DNA of 64,000 nucleotides from Marchantia polymorpha subsp. ruderalis (lineage: Eukaryota; Streptophyta; Marchantiopsida; Marchantiales; Marchantiaceae), in contig AP031353.1 in the NCBI GenBank assembly GCA_037833965.1, positions 26,042,501 through 26,106,500 of the forward strand, given 5' to 3'. The number at the start of each line of letters is the position of its first letter. The stretch's first letter is position 1. The notes below the pieces were generated by a model, which worked only from the letters and a program-made list of their open reading frames with translations, did no database searches and was not told the origin of the DNA. The translations under genes were made by a program, and so were the position numbers. Shown one piece after another: positions 11,034 to 23,600 of this stretch.

Positions 11034-12928
11034 ATACAAAAATGAACAAATGACTTGCAAATGATACAAAAGAAGAAAATTTACTGTAAAATATAAAACA
11101 CATAATAGTATCGAGATTTTTAAAACACATATAATCAATAAGAAGTAAAAAAGTTCATTATAGAAAACTAACAACTTGTTTTTTTAATGAGTTTATTAAG
11201 AATGTCCAATAAAGGAGTTTTTTTGATTAAACGTTTTCATGTTTGACATGTCAATAATAAGTGTACTCAAAATCTAGAATAGAAAGGTTTCAATACACAT
11301 AAATCGTATATATTTGATAAAGATGTTTTACCTTCCATTATAAACATTGAGTTGTATAGATTTAAAATTTGAAAATTGTTTTCACTCCCCAATATGTTTG
11401 GCTATATTTGCATATTTTCACATGTTTATTCCTGATTGTTAAATAAACAATAAATGGAATAAAATCTTTTGATGAATTTTTTTTTTAATTCAGGTACTCA
11501 AACTTTGAACCACTAATTTCGATCATTTCAAATTTTAATTCCAGCATCATGGCACTGATTTCTTCAATACCGTATAATTTATAAAAGAGCTAGGTGTATA
11601 TGCATGGTTTCAGAAATAGAGATATTCATTGTCACGTAATATCAATTGTATCGTAATTAGTTACTTTATGATACCAAATTTATCTTTTTTTCCAAGATTC
11701 CCTGCTAAAATAGAATTTGATATCCAGATATTTGTTAACAAGGCCAAAAAAATTTAATTTTGAATTTTCTATGCCAACCACAAAGTTTCAACAGTATGTT
11801 GTTGTCGTATTGTATAACAGCATCATTATCATTTTAATTAGTATGATTCAAGTGCAATCATCACAATCTCATGATAGATTTAAACTTTATTGAAGCAAAA
11901 ATAGAAAATTTGGTATTTTAGCGACTTGAGAAATCCTCAAATGTGGAGATAAATGATGATACTTTCATACATATACACTGGTAGTGGATCTATTATCTAA
12001 GTGACAATAATGTCACAATTAAGAGTCTCATAAATGTGACTAGTCATGTATGTCTTTACTATATTATCTAATCATGAGTGGAAGTTATGTAAGCCAACTT
12101 CAACCTGTTTGAGTTTGTAGCATTTATTACTGAAGAAGTTTTAATTGTTTGCTATACTAGACAGTACACACTGAATAACATAATTCGAGTAATTCATTTT
12201 CATTTCCATAAAAGTAGTTAATACGATTCAAACTCACAAAATTATCTCAAATATTATTTCCTCATGTTACTGTTCTTTGACCCTTTCAAGCAAATAGTTT
12301 AGATCCCTTATGTAAATCATATGTAAATCCCAGCTATATGTTCGGGTTTCATCCATACAGTACTTGATAGGGCACACCCTTTTACTTTTAATCTACTTTT
12401 TCCATTCTCGGTTTTTATTATCAGAAAACGGAAGGATCCAAGAAGGATGATGAGAATGTGAGAGAGATCTTCAATATTAGTACTCCATTACCTAGGTCAG
12501 TTCCTTTTGAAGGATCCGCTTACTTTGCGGCTTGTCGTGAAGAAGCTGCTACGCACTACGAATGGAAACCCTGCGACTTTGGCCGTGCCCGACAAAACAA
12601 AATGATTCGCTCGTGAACCCACACCCTCCTACAGATCCAATATCCGAATGAAGGTTGTTTCAAATGGTAGCGCACACGAGGACTGATGTTGAACGATCGA
12701 TGGAATGCAAGACGCCCGAAGTGAGGCGAAGAGTGTCATGTGCAATTGGAAGAGGGACATTTCCGTTTGATATGGCTTAAACGAACGTCGCAGTGTACGG
12801 TTGATTAGAACGGGGCAATGTAAGTTGCTGGTCGATCGCCTATGCTTCCAGTGATCGCATTTCCCGCTGGAAGGAAGCAGGGTCTTATATAGTGCCGAAG
12901 GAAAGTGCTGTGTGTTTTGTGATCCAAA
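9867..12928. other. AT-rich intergenic block
   Basis: From 9867 to about 12400 the sequence is strongly AT-rich, with no gene I can support. It includes an (AT)n run at 11001-11032. A somewhat less AT-rich patch at 10440-10800 could be an old mobile-element remnant but shows no family-specific motif. From about 12420 composition rises, and the last 500 bases probably contain the promoter and 5' leader of the DUF616 gene; no TATA box is clear. Confidence 0.5.
11001..11032. repeat. (AT)n microsatellite
   Basis: An uninterrupted alternating TA run of about 32 bases lies inside the AT-rich block. Confidence 0.9.
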
Positions 12929-15900
12929 ATGTCACTGTCATCGAGCTCTTCCGTCTCTCGCCTGCAAGCGTCTCAGAGTAGTGCTTACTCGCTTGATTCT
13001 GAAAACAATCGGAGAAGTCTCGGGTGTTCTGTGAGCGTACGGGACGATGTCGACTTTGACGATGACGATAGGTGGGGAAAGAAGAGAAAGAAAAAGAAAC
13101 GAGGGATGGTTTTAGCAGGCGTGTTGGACAGCCCAGCAATGAGGAGGATGCGGAAGTTGAGATTGCACATTGTTGCTTTGGGTATTTTGCTGGTGATCGT
13201 GGTTTTCGAGGTGCGCCATCTTTCTCAAGATCGTCCAACTTCTACAAGTATTTTCTTCCATCTCTTGTAATGTCGATCTCAACTATGACTAAGAATTTTT
13301 TAGGTGTGAAGACTCGAATTCTATATCTAGTACAGACTCAGGGATTTCCCAGTAAATAGCTGTCAGCTTCTAAACCTTGGAGGCTATTGACTTTACTGCT
13401 TCAATAGAATGTTCGTTTTTCTCTGGTTGGTGTCTTTGAAATGTGTTTTGTCAAGGACGGCAGAGTGGACTGGTTGAGCTACACATATGACATGCTGAAC
13501 GAATTCCTCAACCGAATGCTGGAACAGATACATGGAATGCATGGATTTTTTATGTTTGTTGTACTTTGTCGAAGTCCAGTCTACAGACTGTAGAAAGAAG
13601 TTCATGGCAAAGTTTTGTCAACATGCTCTTCGCATTTGCCTTCCCTTACATTGAGAGGTTAGTGTTGTGTTTTTGACTCAGAATGTTCTGTCTGCTCTGG
13701 TTTATTAGTACGTGACACTGATGCGAAAGGGAAAGAAGAAGCAGATTCGTTGAACGAGGCAAGCTCAACTGTAATCCGAGACGTCGAGAGGCCAAAGAAT
13801 CTGGATAACATGGACATGCCTATGAGGAAAGTTGGTGGCAAAGAGGAAGGTAATTTTCCAGAAATTTATCTGTTGCTTGCTTGTCTAGTCAATCCAGATC
13901 ATTCTTCCAAGACTTAGAATCATATTTAGCAATAGGAGTAGTAGCCTGGTGTAGATTTCGTTGCGATGAACTCTAACGAGACGATCTGGGCTTTTCTCGA
14001 ATTCCCCCTTTTTTTGTTGTTCATGTTTTAGTTTTATCACGATGCGCACGTAACAGCTGTTAGTGGGTTCCAACTTCTCAGCATGTCTAAAACTCCTCCC
14101 ACCAGAAGATCTTGATAAGATCGAATTACCTGAGGCAAGCTTCAGTGGAGTCAGGATCCTAAGTTATGTCCATAATAATATTGATTCTAAAGAAAGTAAG
14201 GTACAAGATAGCTCCATGGCCAGTGCATTTGGAGGATATCAAACGATGGATGAGAGAGCTAAGACCTTTGAGGTATTTACTAGTGCTTGTCACCCTAGTC
14301 CCTTGTGTGTGCAGCTCATTCATTTTGCTTCCAGGTTTGACTGTATGAGCCGCCAGACAAGAGAAGTATTAAGGCTTAGAAAGTGACTTCCAAAGCAATC
14401 GTGGCTGAGGCCGAGATTCGCATGCTTGTTTGATCTTTGTGCTGAATATATATATGACGATTTATGATCCACATTTGCCTGTTTTCGTTGTGAAGTTGAG
14501 AGATACGATGGTGGTGCACTGTGGATTCTGTGAAGAAGGCAGTGGGTTCGACATTGACTCAACCGACAAGTCGTTCATGGAGAGCTGTATCATTGTTGTT
14601 GTGACCTGCACTTTCGGTGGCGGAGACGATCTCTATCAACCTATTGGCATGACGCGTTTATCAATCTCACGGGTACGAAGAAATATGCTGCTGAAGTATT
14701 GTGTCAGCTTGTAGACAGGTGTTGTGAGCAGAGCGACCGCATCACCATTCATTGTTATGAGCAGGTCATTTAGGTTCCCCTCTAAAGTTCTCATTGATTT
14801 AAGTTTTTTATGCTGGTTCTCTCTTTCTGTGATCATCGTGTCTCAACAATGATGTCATCTGTATGGGTTTCGTCCAAAATTCGCTGAGCAGCTTCATTCC
14901 GTGATTCTTTGATCTCAGATGAAAGAATTTGAACTTGGACTTGCTTTTGGATGCATTTTTATTTAGTGCATATATAGTAGCAAGTGTTCTTCCTGTATCA
15001 TCTTTTCTTTTTCTCCTGCAGTAGTGTTATCATCCCTGGGTCGAGCTAAAACCTTATCGCAAGGATGCTCTTCTGTTCTAGAAATTTGCACAATTGATTA
15101 AAGCATTTGCAACATGCATGTTTGCTTACAATATACCTACTCGTCCTCACGTCAGTATCTCGGAGCCCACTATTATCACCTTAAGCCAACTCTGCCTTTA
15201 AACTTTCACCTCTGGTTCCTTTGCTTTTCACTGTCTATTTGTCTTTCTTGTTTGCCTTCTCTTTAATCTTCTGAAACATGTTTCTGCTGTCAGAAGATAG
15301 ATTCTACTTTCGATCTACATTTATTGTTGCCAAAATATTCTTTTGATAGTTTAAGGTTTGTTACACTTCTCAGAATAAAAAGAAACTCGTTCTCGTTATT
15401 CTTCTGACGTGAATATCCTTGAGATCCTTCGGTCTTGATGAGGTGGGTTGTAAATCTCTGTTGTCACCGCTGTACATTCTCAAACCTTCATTCGCATCGT
15501 TTTCGTATGGAGAGGGGTTATCACTTTGGGGTTTGAGCTGATCAAACTTTCGATTCAGGTCACATCATTAACTTGTTGGCTGTTTTGCTCTTGATCCTCA
15601 TCTGGAATGTTTCTTTCACATCTTCAGCTCGTTATGTTCCGCTTATGAGTTTCGTGTTGCTGATTGGGTCTGTGGCTTATCGCACGCAATGTGTTTTTTC
15701 GGGGATTTGTCCAGCCCAGTTAGAGTAAGTAATGTGCGCCTCAAAAATCCTGATGGATCGTACTGTTTGGGCTAAGGGACCAGGTTTGCTACGTTGCGTT
15801 CTGGGATGAGGTAACTTTGGAGGCTCAGGCGAAAGAAGGAAAGGCACCAGATCCTATGAGTCGGAAAGTTGGCCTTTGGCGTATTGTGATCGTGCGAAAT

Positions 15901-16920
15901 CTGCCTTTTTCCGATCAGCGACGAAATGGAAAGATACCCAAGGTAGTCACCAAGTAGTTCATGAGATATTTGACCAGAATGACATTACCTACACAGAACT
16001 TTGTTTTAAGATTCTTCGGGATTCTTTTCGGTGGATTTAGCTTTCGGTGGTTGTGATGAAGAAACTACAGGTTTCGCTTGGCGGGCAGGTCATGCTAGAT
16101 CTTAAAAAGACGCATACCCAATCTGAAATGGTTCATCTCGGCTAGACTATGTAACCCCTAACTTACTGGAGATTTATGACTTGGACCAAACAGCTGCTGA
16201 ATCACCGCCTCTTTCCACGAGCGAGGTACTCGATATGGGTGGATTCCAAGTCTCAGTTTCGGAGGGACCCTATTGGTGTACTAGAAGCTCTTCTATGGAA
16301 ACCGAAGGTACCTTTTGCAATTTCAGAACATGGGGGTCGCAGTTGTGTTTATAAAGAAGGTGACGCTATTGTACAGAAGCACAAAGCTCTTCCTGGAGAG
16401 GTTTCCATCCAGCTCAATATGTACCGGTCTGAGGGTATTCCAGAGCGAGCCTTATTTCACGGTCACAAAGGTAATTGTTGTCTGTTCATGACTCGAACTT
16501 GTTTACTGTTTTCAGAGAAACTTAGATCTCAAGGTTTATGCTCTTTACAGAAAACTCGCCTTCAGCCAGTGAGGAAAGTTTGTAGATACTGCAATAGATG
16601 ACGTTCTTGGAAAAGCTTGTAATCTCTGTCCACCTATTGGAGCTATTTTTTTTCTTGAAACCTAACTGGTCTTCTTGTTCTGTGCAGCATTAGCAGAGGC
16701 ATCTGTCATTGTCAGGGAGCATACACCTCTTACGAATTTGTTCATGTGCCTCTGGTTCAATGAAGTGATGAGATTCACGGCCCGTGATCAGTTGAGCTTT
16801 CCATATGTGTTACTGCGAGTGCACGCTATGCAAGTGAATATGTTTCCAGTTTGTACGAGGCGAGCCCTTGTGAACAGTATCGGCCATAAGTCGAAGGCTA
16901 AGCCTTTGAATATCAAGTGA
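12929..16920 (+). CDS. DUF616 / MUCI70-TOD1-like Golgi protein, 7 exons
   Basis: Proposed exons are 12929-13247, 13709-13849, 14082-14272, 14496-14672, 15784-15942, 16194-16470 and 16688-16920. All introns are GT-AG and the joins stay in phase, giving 1497 bases, or 498 residues plus stop. The N-terminus is cytosolic and basic (KKRKKKKR about residue 51), followed by one membrane span at about 79-95 (LHIVALGILLVIVVFEV), as in a type II Golgi protein. Downstream are the family hallmarks FGGYQTMDERAKTF, VHCGFCEEGSGFDID, KVGLWRIVIVRNLPFSDQRR, ARYSIWVDSK, VIVREHTPLTNLFMCLWFNE and RFTARDQLSFPYVL. Related Arabidopsis proteins include MUCI70, a probable glycosyltransferase for mucilage pectin/xylan, and TOD1, reported as an alkaline ceramidase. 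I cannot decide between these activities. The gene looks intact; the exact edges of the 1.1-kb intron 4 are the least certain part of the model. Confidence 0.87.
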
Positions 16921-19900
16921 TCGTAGTTTAGGTGATGGGGAGCAAAAGATAAATATTTACAGCTAGTAGAGTCAAAATGCTGGAAATGGACAGCAACTTG
17001 AAGTGTTTTCATGGAGGTTTTAGTCTTTCAGTTTATTTTTGTTTGTACGTTGGAATTTATCACATGGCATTTCGTGCAAGGTCATTAACTGCAGTGAAGC
17101 ATATTTGTGATCATCTGCGCCATTGCAATTTTCTCCGCAGCAGCTAGAAATACACTTTTTTTCTTCATATGTTATGGAATGAATCATATCCTTAATGGAT
17201 CCTGGTTATACTGTTCATACTCGAGCCAAGGTGACTACTCAGTTTGTTTAGTTAGTAGAGTTCCTTCATGAGGCGCGCTTCCAGCACACCTCTGAGAGTT
17301 ACTTAATCTTATATCGCTTTACTTCTATCTGGATATTTATCCAGACACAAGGGAGTCCTGCACCATGGGCACGATGGTGAAGTTGATGGTAACGAGTTCA
17401 AATTACTAGGGGTGAAACAGAGATCTGGGAAATTTTACCTGTCAAGAAAAATGAACGGAGTTGTGATTCAAAAGATTCTGTCATCTTTCGGTAGCAATTA
17501 GTTCTGTATCAAGAGGTGGGATGATTCATTGCATTGAAAGGATATTGATCAGTCTACAATGCTTATGTTCAAAAAAAGACACAAGAAATCTTTCCTCCTG
17601 AAGTCATTGCAAAGAGATGATGAGATATTGGGATTCATCTCTTCAAATGTATGCACAATGAAAACTCTTTAGATGGATCGCCGGATTACACTACTTTCCA
17701 GAAGGTAGTATGTATGGAAAGACGATGACGTACGGACTGAAAACGAAAGGAGAGTCTGCTTGGAAGGTCAAAGCCTTCATCACAACAGTAGACATTTAGA
17801 AATGAAGGTAGTGAAGAAGACTGTAATATGACATCACTAATAGGCAACGGTAGATAGTTTTCCTTTTCTGAGCTGCAATGGGATGGTGTTGAATGTAAGG
17901 ATTGGGAACAATATCTGGGAACAATGTCTTACATACTGGAGAGGATCATTGGTTGAAGATGCTTTTCAAGAGAAATCATTGAGTTTTCTACATTATGATC
18001 AACTTGAGTTGCAGTTTTGGTGCAACTATATTAGCTACAAACCACCGATAATCAAAGTTGTCAAAGACATTGGGAAGTATGGGATCATAAGAACCGTGAT
18101 CACCTGATCCGATCATGTGGATGGCTTTTGGTTGTATTCGTAACTATGCTCATATCTCAAAAGAGCAACCTTGAATTTAAGTATACTAGGCTCATCTTCT
18201 TCGAATTTGAAAAAGTAAAGATAGGCTGCATAATTTACTACTAGTGAATCATTGTACACTAAGTTTTTTACATGTTTCATTGATATGAGAATTTTCGGAA
18301 AACATTTCTTAGCAAACCATTAACCTGCATTTTTTCCAATTATAGTTCATGGTTACAATATGTTTGAAATATTATCATCAGATCCAATTGTATTCATGAT
18401 CTTGAAGCAAATGAGAAATTATGAGATGAATTCGATTAAATTTGAAGAAGTAGAATACATTTTGATCATTTGGGTGTTGTTTTTTTTCAAAAATCAAATG
18501 TCAAACAATTTTTTTTTAAAGTCATCATTCATTTACAAAATAGATAGCTTATAATCTTCTAGGTTCAATAATTATTGCATAATTGAAGATTTTAGTCTGC
18601 AATAAAATAAATCATTGGCTTCGAATTTTTTTCCTACATAAACAAATATTGAGCCAAAATATGTTAAAAATTAGAATTAATATAACTTCTATATTTATTA
18701 TGTTTTGATATCTCTGCATTCAAAAAATAAAAGTAATATATTTTAAAGTGAATTTTTTTTGTGTGGCGGTGCATGAACTCAACATAATACAGTACTATAT
18801 TTTTATGACTTATCTATATATTTTTAATAAAAATATATCATAAATTTAATTAACTTTTTCATAAATCGTAGAATTTTGATAGATTTATCCAATGATTTAT
18901 TACAGATGTACAAAAGGCTCATTAAATGGTTCTTACTGGAGTAAGAAAATAATTTTTTTATTATATGATATTCAAATAAACAGCATGCTTAAAAATTGAT
19001 CAGTTGAATATTGTTGTAAGATATGAGTAAAATTGATATTTGTTGTTGTTTCACATCCATATGTACACAAGTCATATTTCACGTAATTGTGTCTTGGCTT
19101 TTTAAAATCCATCTCTCTCATGGTAAATTAATGTGTGGATTGCTTGTGATGATTTATTTGTATTTCAACTATTAATAACAACTGTAAATATGAACACAAT
19201 AGTTTAGTTTCAATATAAAAATATCCTGCATTGTGAAATGACATTTTTTCGCATTATATAGAACCTCTTGAATATCTCAATCATATCATTACAGTTTTGT
19301 ACATTAATTATCATTATAAATTTGATAATAGAAATCCATATCATTGTTCATGTTATTTATAGTCTATGTATTTGATTTTTGTAGCTCTTGATATGGTAAC
19401 TTCATGATAAAACCAAAATACAATCAACCACCTAACTTTTATTAACTCGCGATCACAAGAAACTAGTTTTTTAAACTTCATGGAAATGAATCCAAATTTC
19501 CATATACGTTTTTCGACTTTACTCTGAAAGGAAGTGGATACAATTACGATAGCAAAAATCATGAGAAGATCATGTAAGTCCTTATAGGGATAAAACTAAC
19601 GAGTATTTCGGAGCTAGGTTCCAACATTATCGCGCGAACAAATACTGCATTTAATATATAAACCTAATTATGAAACTACATAAGGTGTTGCAACCTGTTC
19701 TTATTGGAAGATCAAACGGCCTACAAATGACAAGATAATTTAGAAAAGCATAGTGTGAAGTCAGAGCTCTACTATGGCTAGCATTATTAATATGCATAGC
19801 AATAGAAAAGGTGTCTAAAGTAGACTAGAAAATATCCTACTGAGAATGATACCCACCATTGACTAGTAGTAAGGTAGGCTATCTCACGCAATCTCAAGCA

Positions 19901-20668
19901 ATATAATGAACATCTTGTAGTCTGAGTCAAACAGCATGTAACAATTCCAAGGTCACAGTGACACATTAGAAGATTTGTATATAAGCAATGCGGTACTGTA
20001 CACGAGACGAGACTCGGTACAAGATCAACAACCGCTGCAAGTGGGATGAAGTCTCCTTCCCGGGATAGAGAAGTAACTCAAGGAATAATATTCACCTGGT
20101 GACGACTGACCACAGCAACCCAGCTGGCGGGTAGTGGAAGTGGTAGCTCAGGGACGCAAAGATTAACCAGCGGTCCAACCATGAGTTAGAGCACAACGTC
20201 TAGTTTGTAGAAAGGGGTACAAGAACCCTGGACCAAACCTGCATCTTGAAAGGGACAGATTGTGGAGACGTTGATGGAATTCCCGGCTCGAGTGCTTTCA
20301 GGGTAAAGGCGCTGACGGAGACCGATGCCCACTTCGGGCCTCGGGCCGGACCCTGCTTGGTATTCTTAGTTCCGAACTCGGGCGCGGAGGGTCTCGAAGA
20401 TGGTTCGCGAGGCAGATCAGTGTTCGGATCGTGCGAAATCGAACGGATGACTGCGGGATGAACAGAATGCCAGTCTAGGTCCTGCGATTGAGCATTCTTA
20501 GTAATCGAACACCGAAAGCTTCGTCAAGATCGCGTTTTTAGTATTTTGTGAGGCCAGGACAACCGTCGTGGAGTTTGCCACTGGACGGATTGCGGAAGGA
20601 TTCATTCAACTGTTTCTCGCGTAGAGCTCGAGGATTGTCAGTTCAGGAAGGAGAATTTGGTTGGGATC
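16921..20668. other. Intergenic region between DUF616 and IWS1 genes
   Basis: The first several hundred bases should be the DUF616 3' UTR; no canonical AATAAA is evident close by. The part from 17040 to 18110 is of genic composition but I recognise no protein in it. About 18120-19960 is an AT-rich block. From about 19960 composition becomes GC-richer up to the IWS1 start, which fits a promoter and 5' leader. The open frame at 20246-20461 in this leader is not family-like and I do not call it a gene. Confidence 0.45.
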
Positions 20669-23600
20669 ATGAGGGGAGATTACGATGAGGAGGGCGAACC
20701 CGTGTACGATCCTGATGCCCCGATGTCTCGAGAGGGAAGCCCGGAAGAGGATTGGCAGGACTCACCGTCTGCTTCACCAGCTCGCGAGGCATCTCCTAAG
20801 GCGAAGCCAAGAAAACGTTTGGTGAAGAAAGTTAGTGTCGATGAGGATCCTGAAGACGACGATCGACCTCGAAAGAGAAAGAGCAGAGATTCAGAGGATG
20901 GAGATGGCCGTCAAAGGGTTAGAAAGAGCAAAGAAGGTAGAGATGGCAAGGGAGATGCCAAGAGGGGCAAATCTGGATCCATAGCAGCCAAGCTTAGCAA
21001 GCTAGCCAAAGGAGGCGGAGGAGGCAAAAGTGGAGACAGCAGAGTCGGAAGATCGGGAGGTGATCGTCCTCAAAGAAACAGAGACAGAAGAGAGGAGAAG
21101 GAGACCTGGGCCCGGAATGGTAGTCCAGAAGTGGATTCTGAGGTTCGTATTTTTTCAGGGGCTCAGGAACTATCACTTGACAGCATATGTCAGTCAAGTC
21201 TCGGTTCGAAATTTTTCCCTTCTTGACTTCTCTGCCTGTTTCCATTTTTTGTGTAATTGGCGGGTTGATGGCTAACGGGTTACAAAGATACCTGTAATTC
21301 ATGCGGTCTAGGGCACTGAGAACTCCAAAGAGGACGTGGTGTACACAAATTGCTTGTGGCTTTTCTTGTTTCATTGCGATGTACATCTTGAATGTCTCAA
21401 GTAAGTATCATCTAGAGCGTTCGAGGGGTTATAAAGTAGCTGTAAGAGAAGGCAATCTTGTAGAAAGAGGGTCAGTATATAACAGCCAATTAGGGTAATT
21501 GACATCATGCAATAGGCCTGGCTCACGCTTGTAAGCCAGGTAGTTTTTTTTGGTTGCATTAGAAACATCATTATCTGCCCAAAACGATGTGGTCCTCCTT
21601 TTCAAACTTTCTTTCTTCATGAACAACTCTAGGCTTGGAAATACGAAATTCCTCCCCCTCCGACATATTTATGTGAAGCAAAGACCACGTGTGTTTGTTT
21701 TGGCTATTTTTTGTGAGGATAATCTGAGCGTGAATTTCAAATCCCTTACTAACATCTTTGTAGATCACACACCTGTCGGTAGTAGCATTGTGCTGCCTAG
21801 AATGTAAGTTTTTGATTTCTATACCCTTGATTATTCTGAACACGAAACTATCTCGTGAGCAGGAAGATAAGGAGTTGGAGCCGACACCTGCGGATGATAA
21901 CTTTATCGACGACACAGGAGTTGAGCATGAAGGCTACAGTGATGATGGTGGCGCTTCACCGAGTCATGCTCCCGAGGTTTGTCTAGTCCCGGACTCTTTT
22001 CTAGAGACTAAGTTTGAAACTGGAACAGAACGATTTAGATGGTTAATGTCCACTGGGTGCGCACTCCTGGGCATGATGTACGTAACGGACAGTAACTTAA
22101 GCACCTCGGTGCACCTATGACTTATCATCATTCTATTATTTCAAATCCTCTCATCTTTCTTTTGTGTGTGTATGTCTCCGCTCGCGAAAGCTAAACTTCA
22201 TTCTCGTATCCTACTGTTATCCACTGATATTATTGTTTAGGACTGAAGACTCTTTGTCGGTGGCTGCTTAGGTTTTCCTAATTTTTGTTGTTGAAGTCTG
22301 TTATTGACGCAAACTGTCCCTAGTTAGTCTTTTGCCTTCTCCATGATCTTATCATTTATCTACAGCAGTTTGTTTTCCATCTTGCGGTGAACATTTGTTG
22401 CATGTGCTGTTACTCATTGTCAAGGCCAGTCCCAGGTAGTTGTTATGGTATTGAGTAAACTCCTTGGTTTTCGTTTTTCTTGTATTCTTCTTTCCCGAAG
22501 GCAGAAGAAGCTGAGGAGGACGAGAAAGATGAGCTCAACAAGTTTTTCAAATCTGGAAAGAAGAAGAAGAACAAGAACGAGCGATCATCAGAGGAGATTG
22601 CTATGTTTGTGGAGCAGTTTATGGCAAAACTTGATGTTGCAGCCGAAGCAGATGCAGATCTGAATCGCGCTTCGAAGCCAGCTATTGAAAAACTAAAGAT
22701 GCTGCCTGAATTACTGACCGTGCTTGAAAAGTATTTACACTTCTATCCACTTTGAATACATATTTAAGAGTTCTGCAACTACACAGTTCGAAAGCAATTA
22801 TCAAATATTTTATAGACTACTCGAAATACTAGTTCATATTTGACACGGGGACACCTTTGTAATCTCAGGCGGCAGTTGCAACAAGAATTCCTGGATCGTG
22901 GGGTTTTATCTTCGTTGAAGAACTGGCTTGAGCCGCTTCCAGACGGGTCATTACCGAACATGAATATACGTTCTGCTTTACTGAAGCTTCTAACTGATGT
23001 AAATATACTGCTCTTCACTACCATATTTGAAAGTTCAAAACAGGATAATGGTAGTGTGTTTTTCTTCTGTTTCCGACAGGTTTCTGTTGATTTCAATATG
23101 CTATTTTTTGAACCAACGCCGCCTTCTTGCAGTTGCCAATTGATGTTGAGGTGGTCGAACGAAGAGAGCAGTTAAAAAAAAGTGGACTGGGAAAGGTGAG
23201 ACTAACGTTTTAATTCTGAGCCTTGTGGACAATGATTGTGAGGTTAATTTAGGACTTATGTTTTTTCTCATGAACATATTTTATTTCCCAGTTCTGGGTA
23301 CTTCGGCATGTACAATTATTTAATGAAGTTTTTTGTGTAGGTTGTAATGTTTTTATCACGGCTTTCTGAGGAAACTCCGGGAAATAAGAAGTTGGCACGA
23401 GATTTGGTGGACAAATGGGTGAGTGTCTTTACAACCGCTGGGTCGTTTGTTATAATGTAATATAACTGGCTTGCGAAAAGGTGCGAAAAAGGAGATTGTG
23501 TCGGCTTCATATCGGCCGTCAATATTTGTTGTGTCACACGTGCCGTGTACTATCAATGTTCTCTTCTAGTATTCAAGCTTTTCGTGTTTTTATTCTCTTT

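Noticed and set aside
17883-18107. 74-codon plus-strand frame downstream of the DUF616 gene
   Set aside because: No recognisable family, no partner exon and composition typical of chance frames in AT-rich DNA.
20246-20461. 71-codon frame in the IWS1 leader
   Set aside because: It lies upstream of the clear IWS1 start in another frame and does not resemble a protein family; at most an upstream frame.
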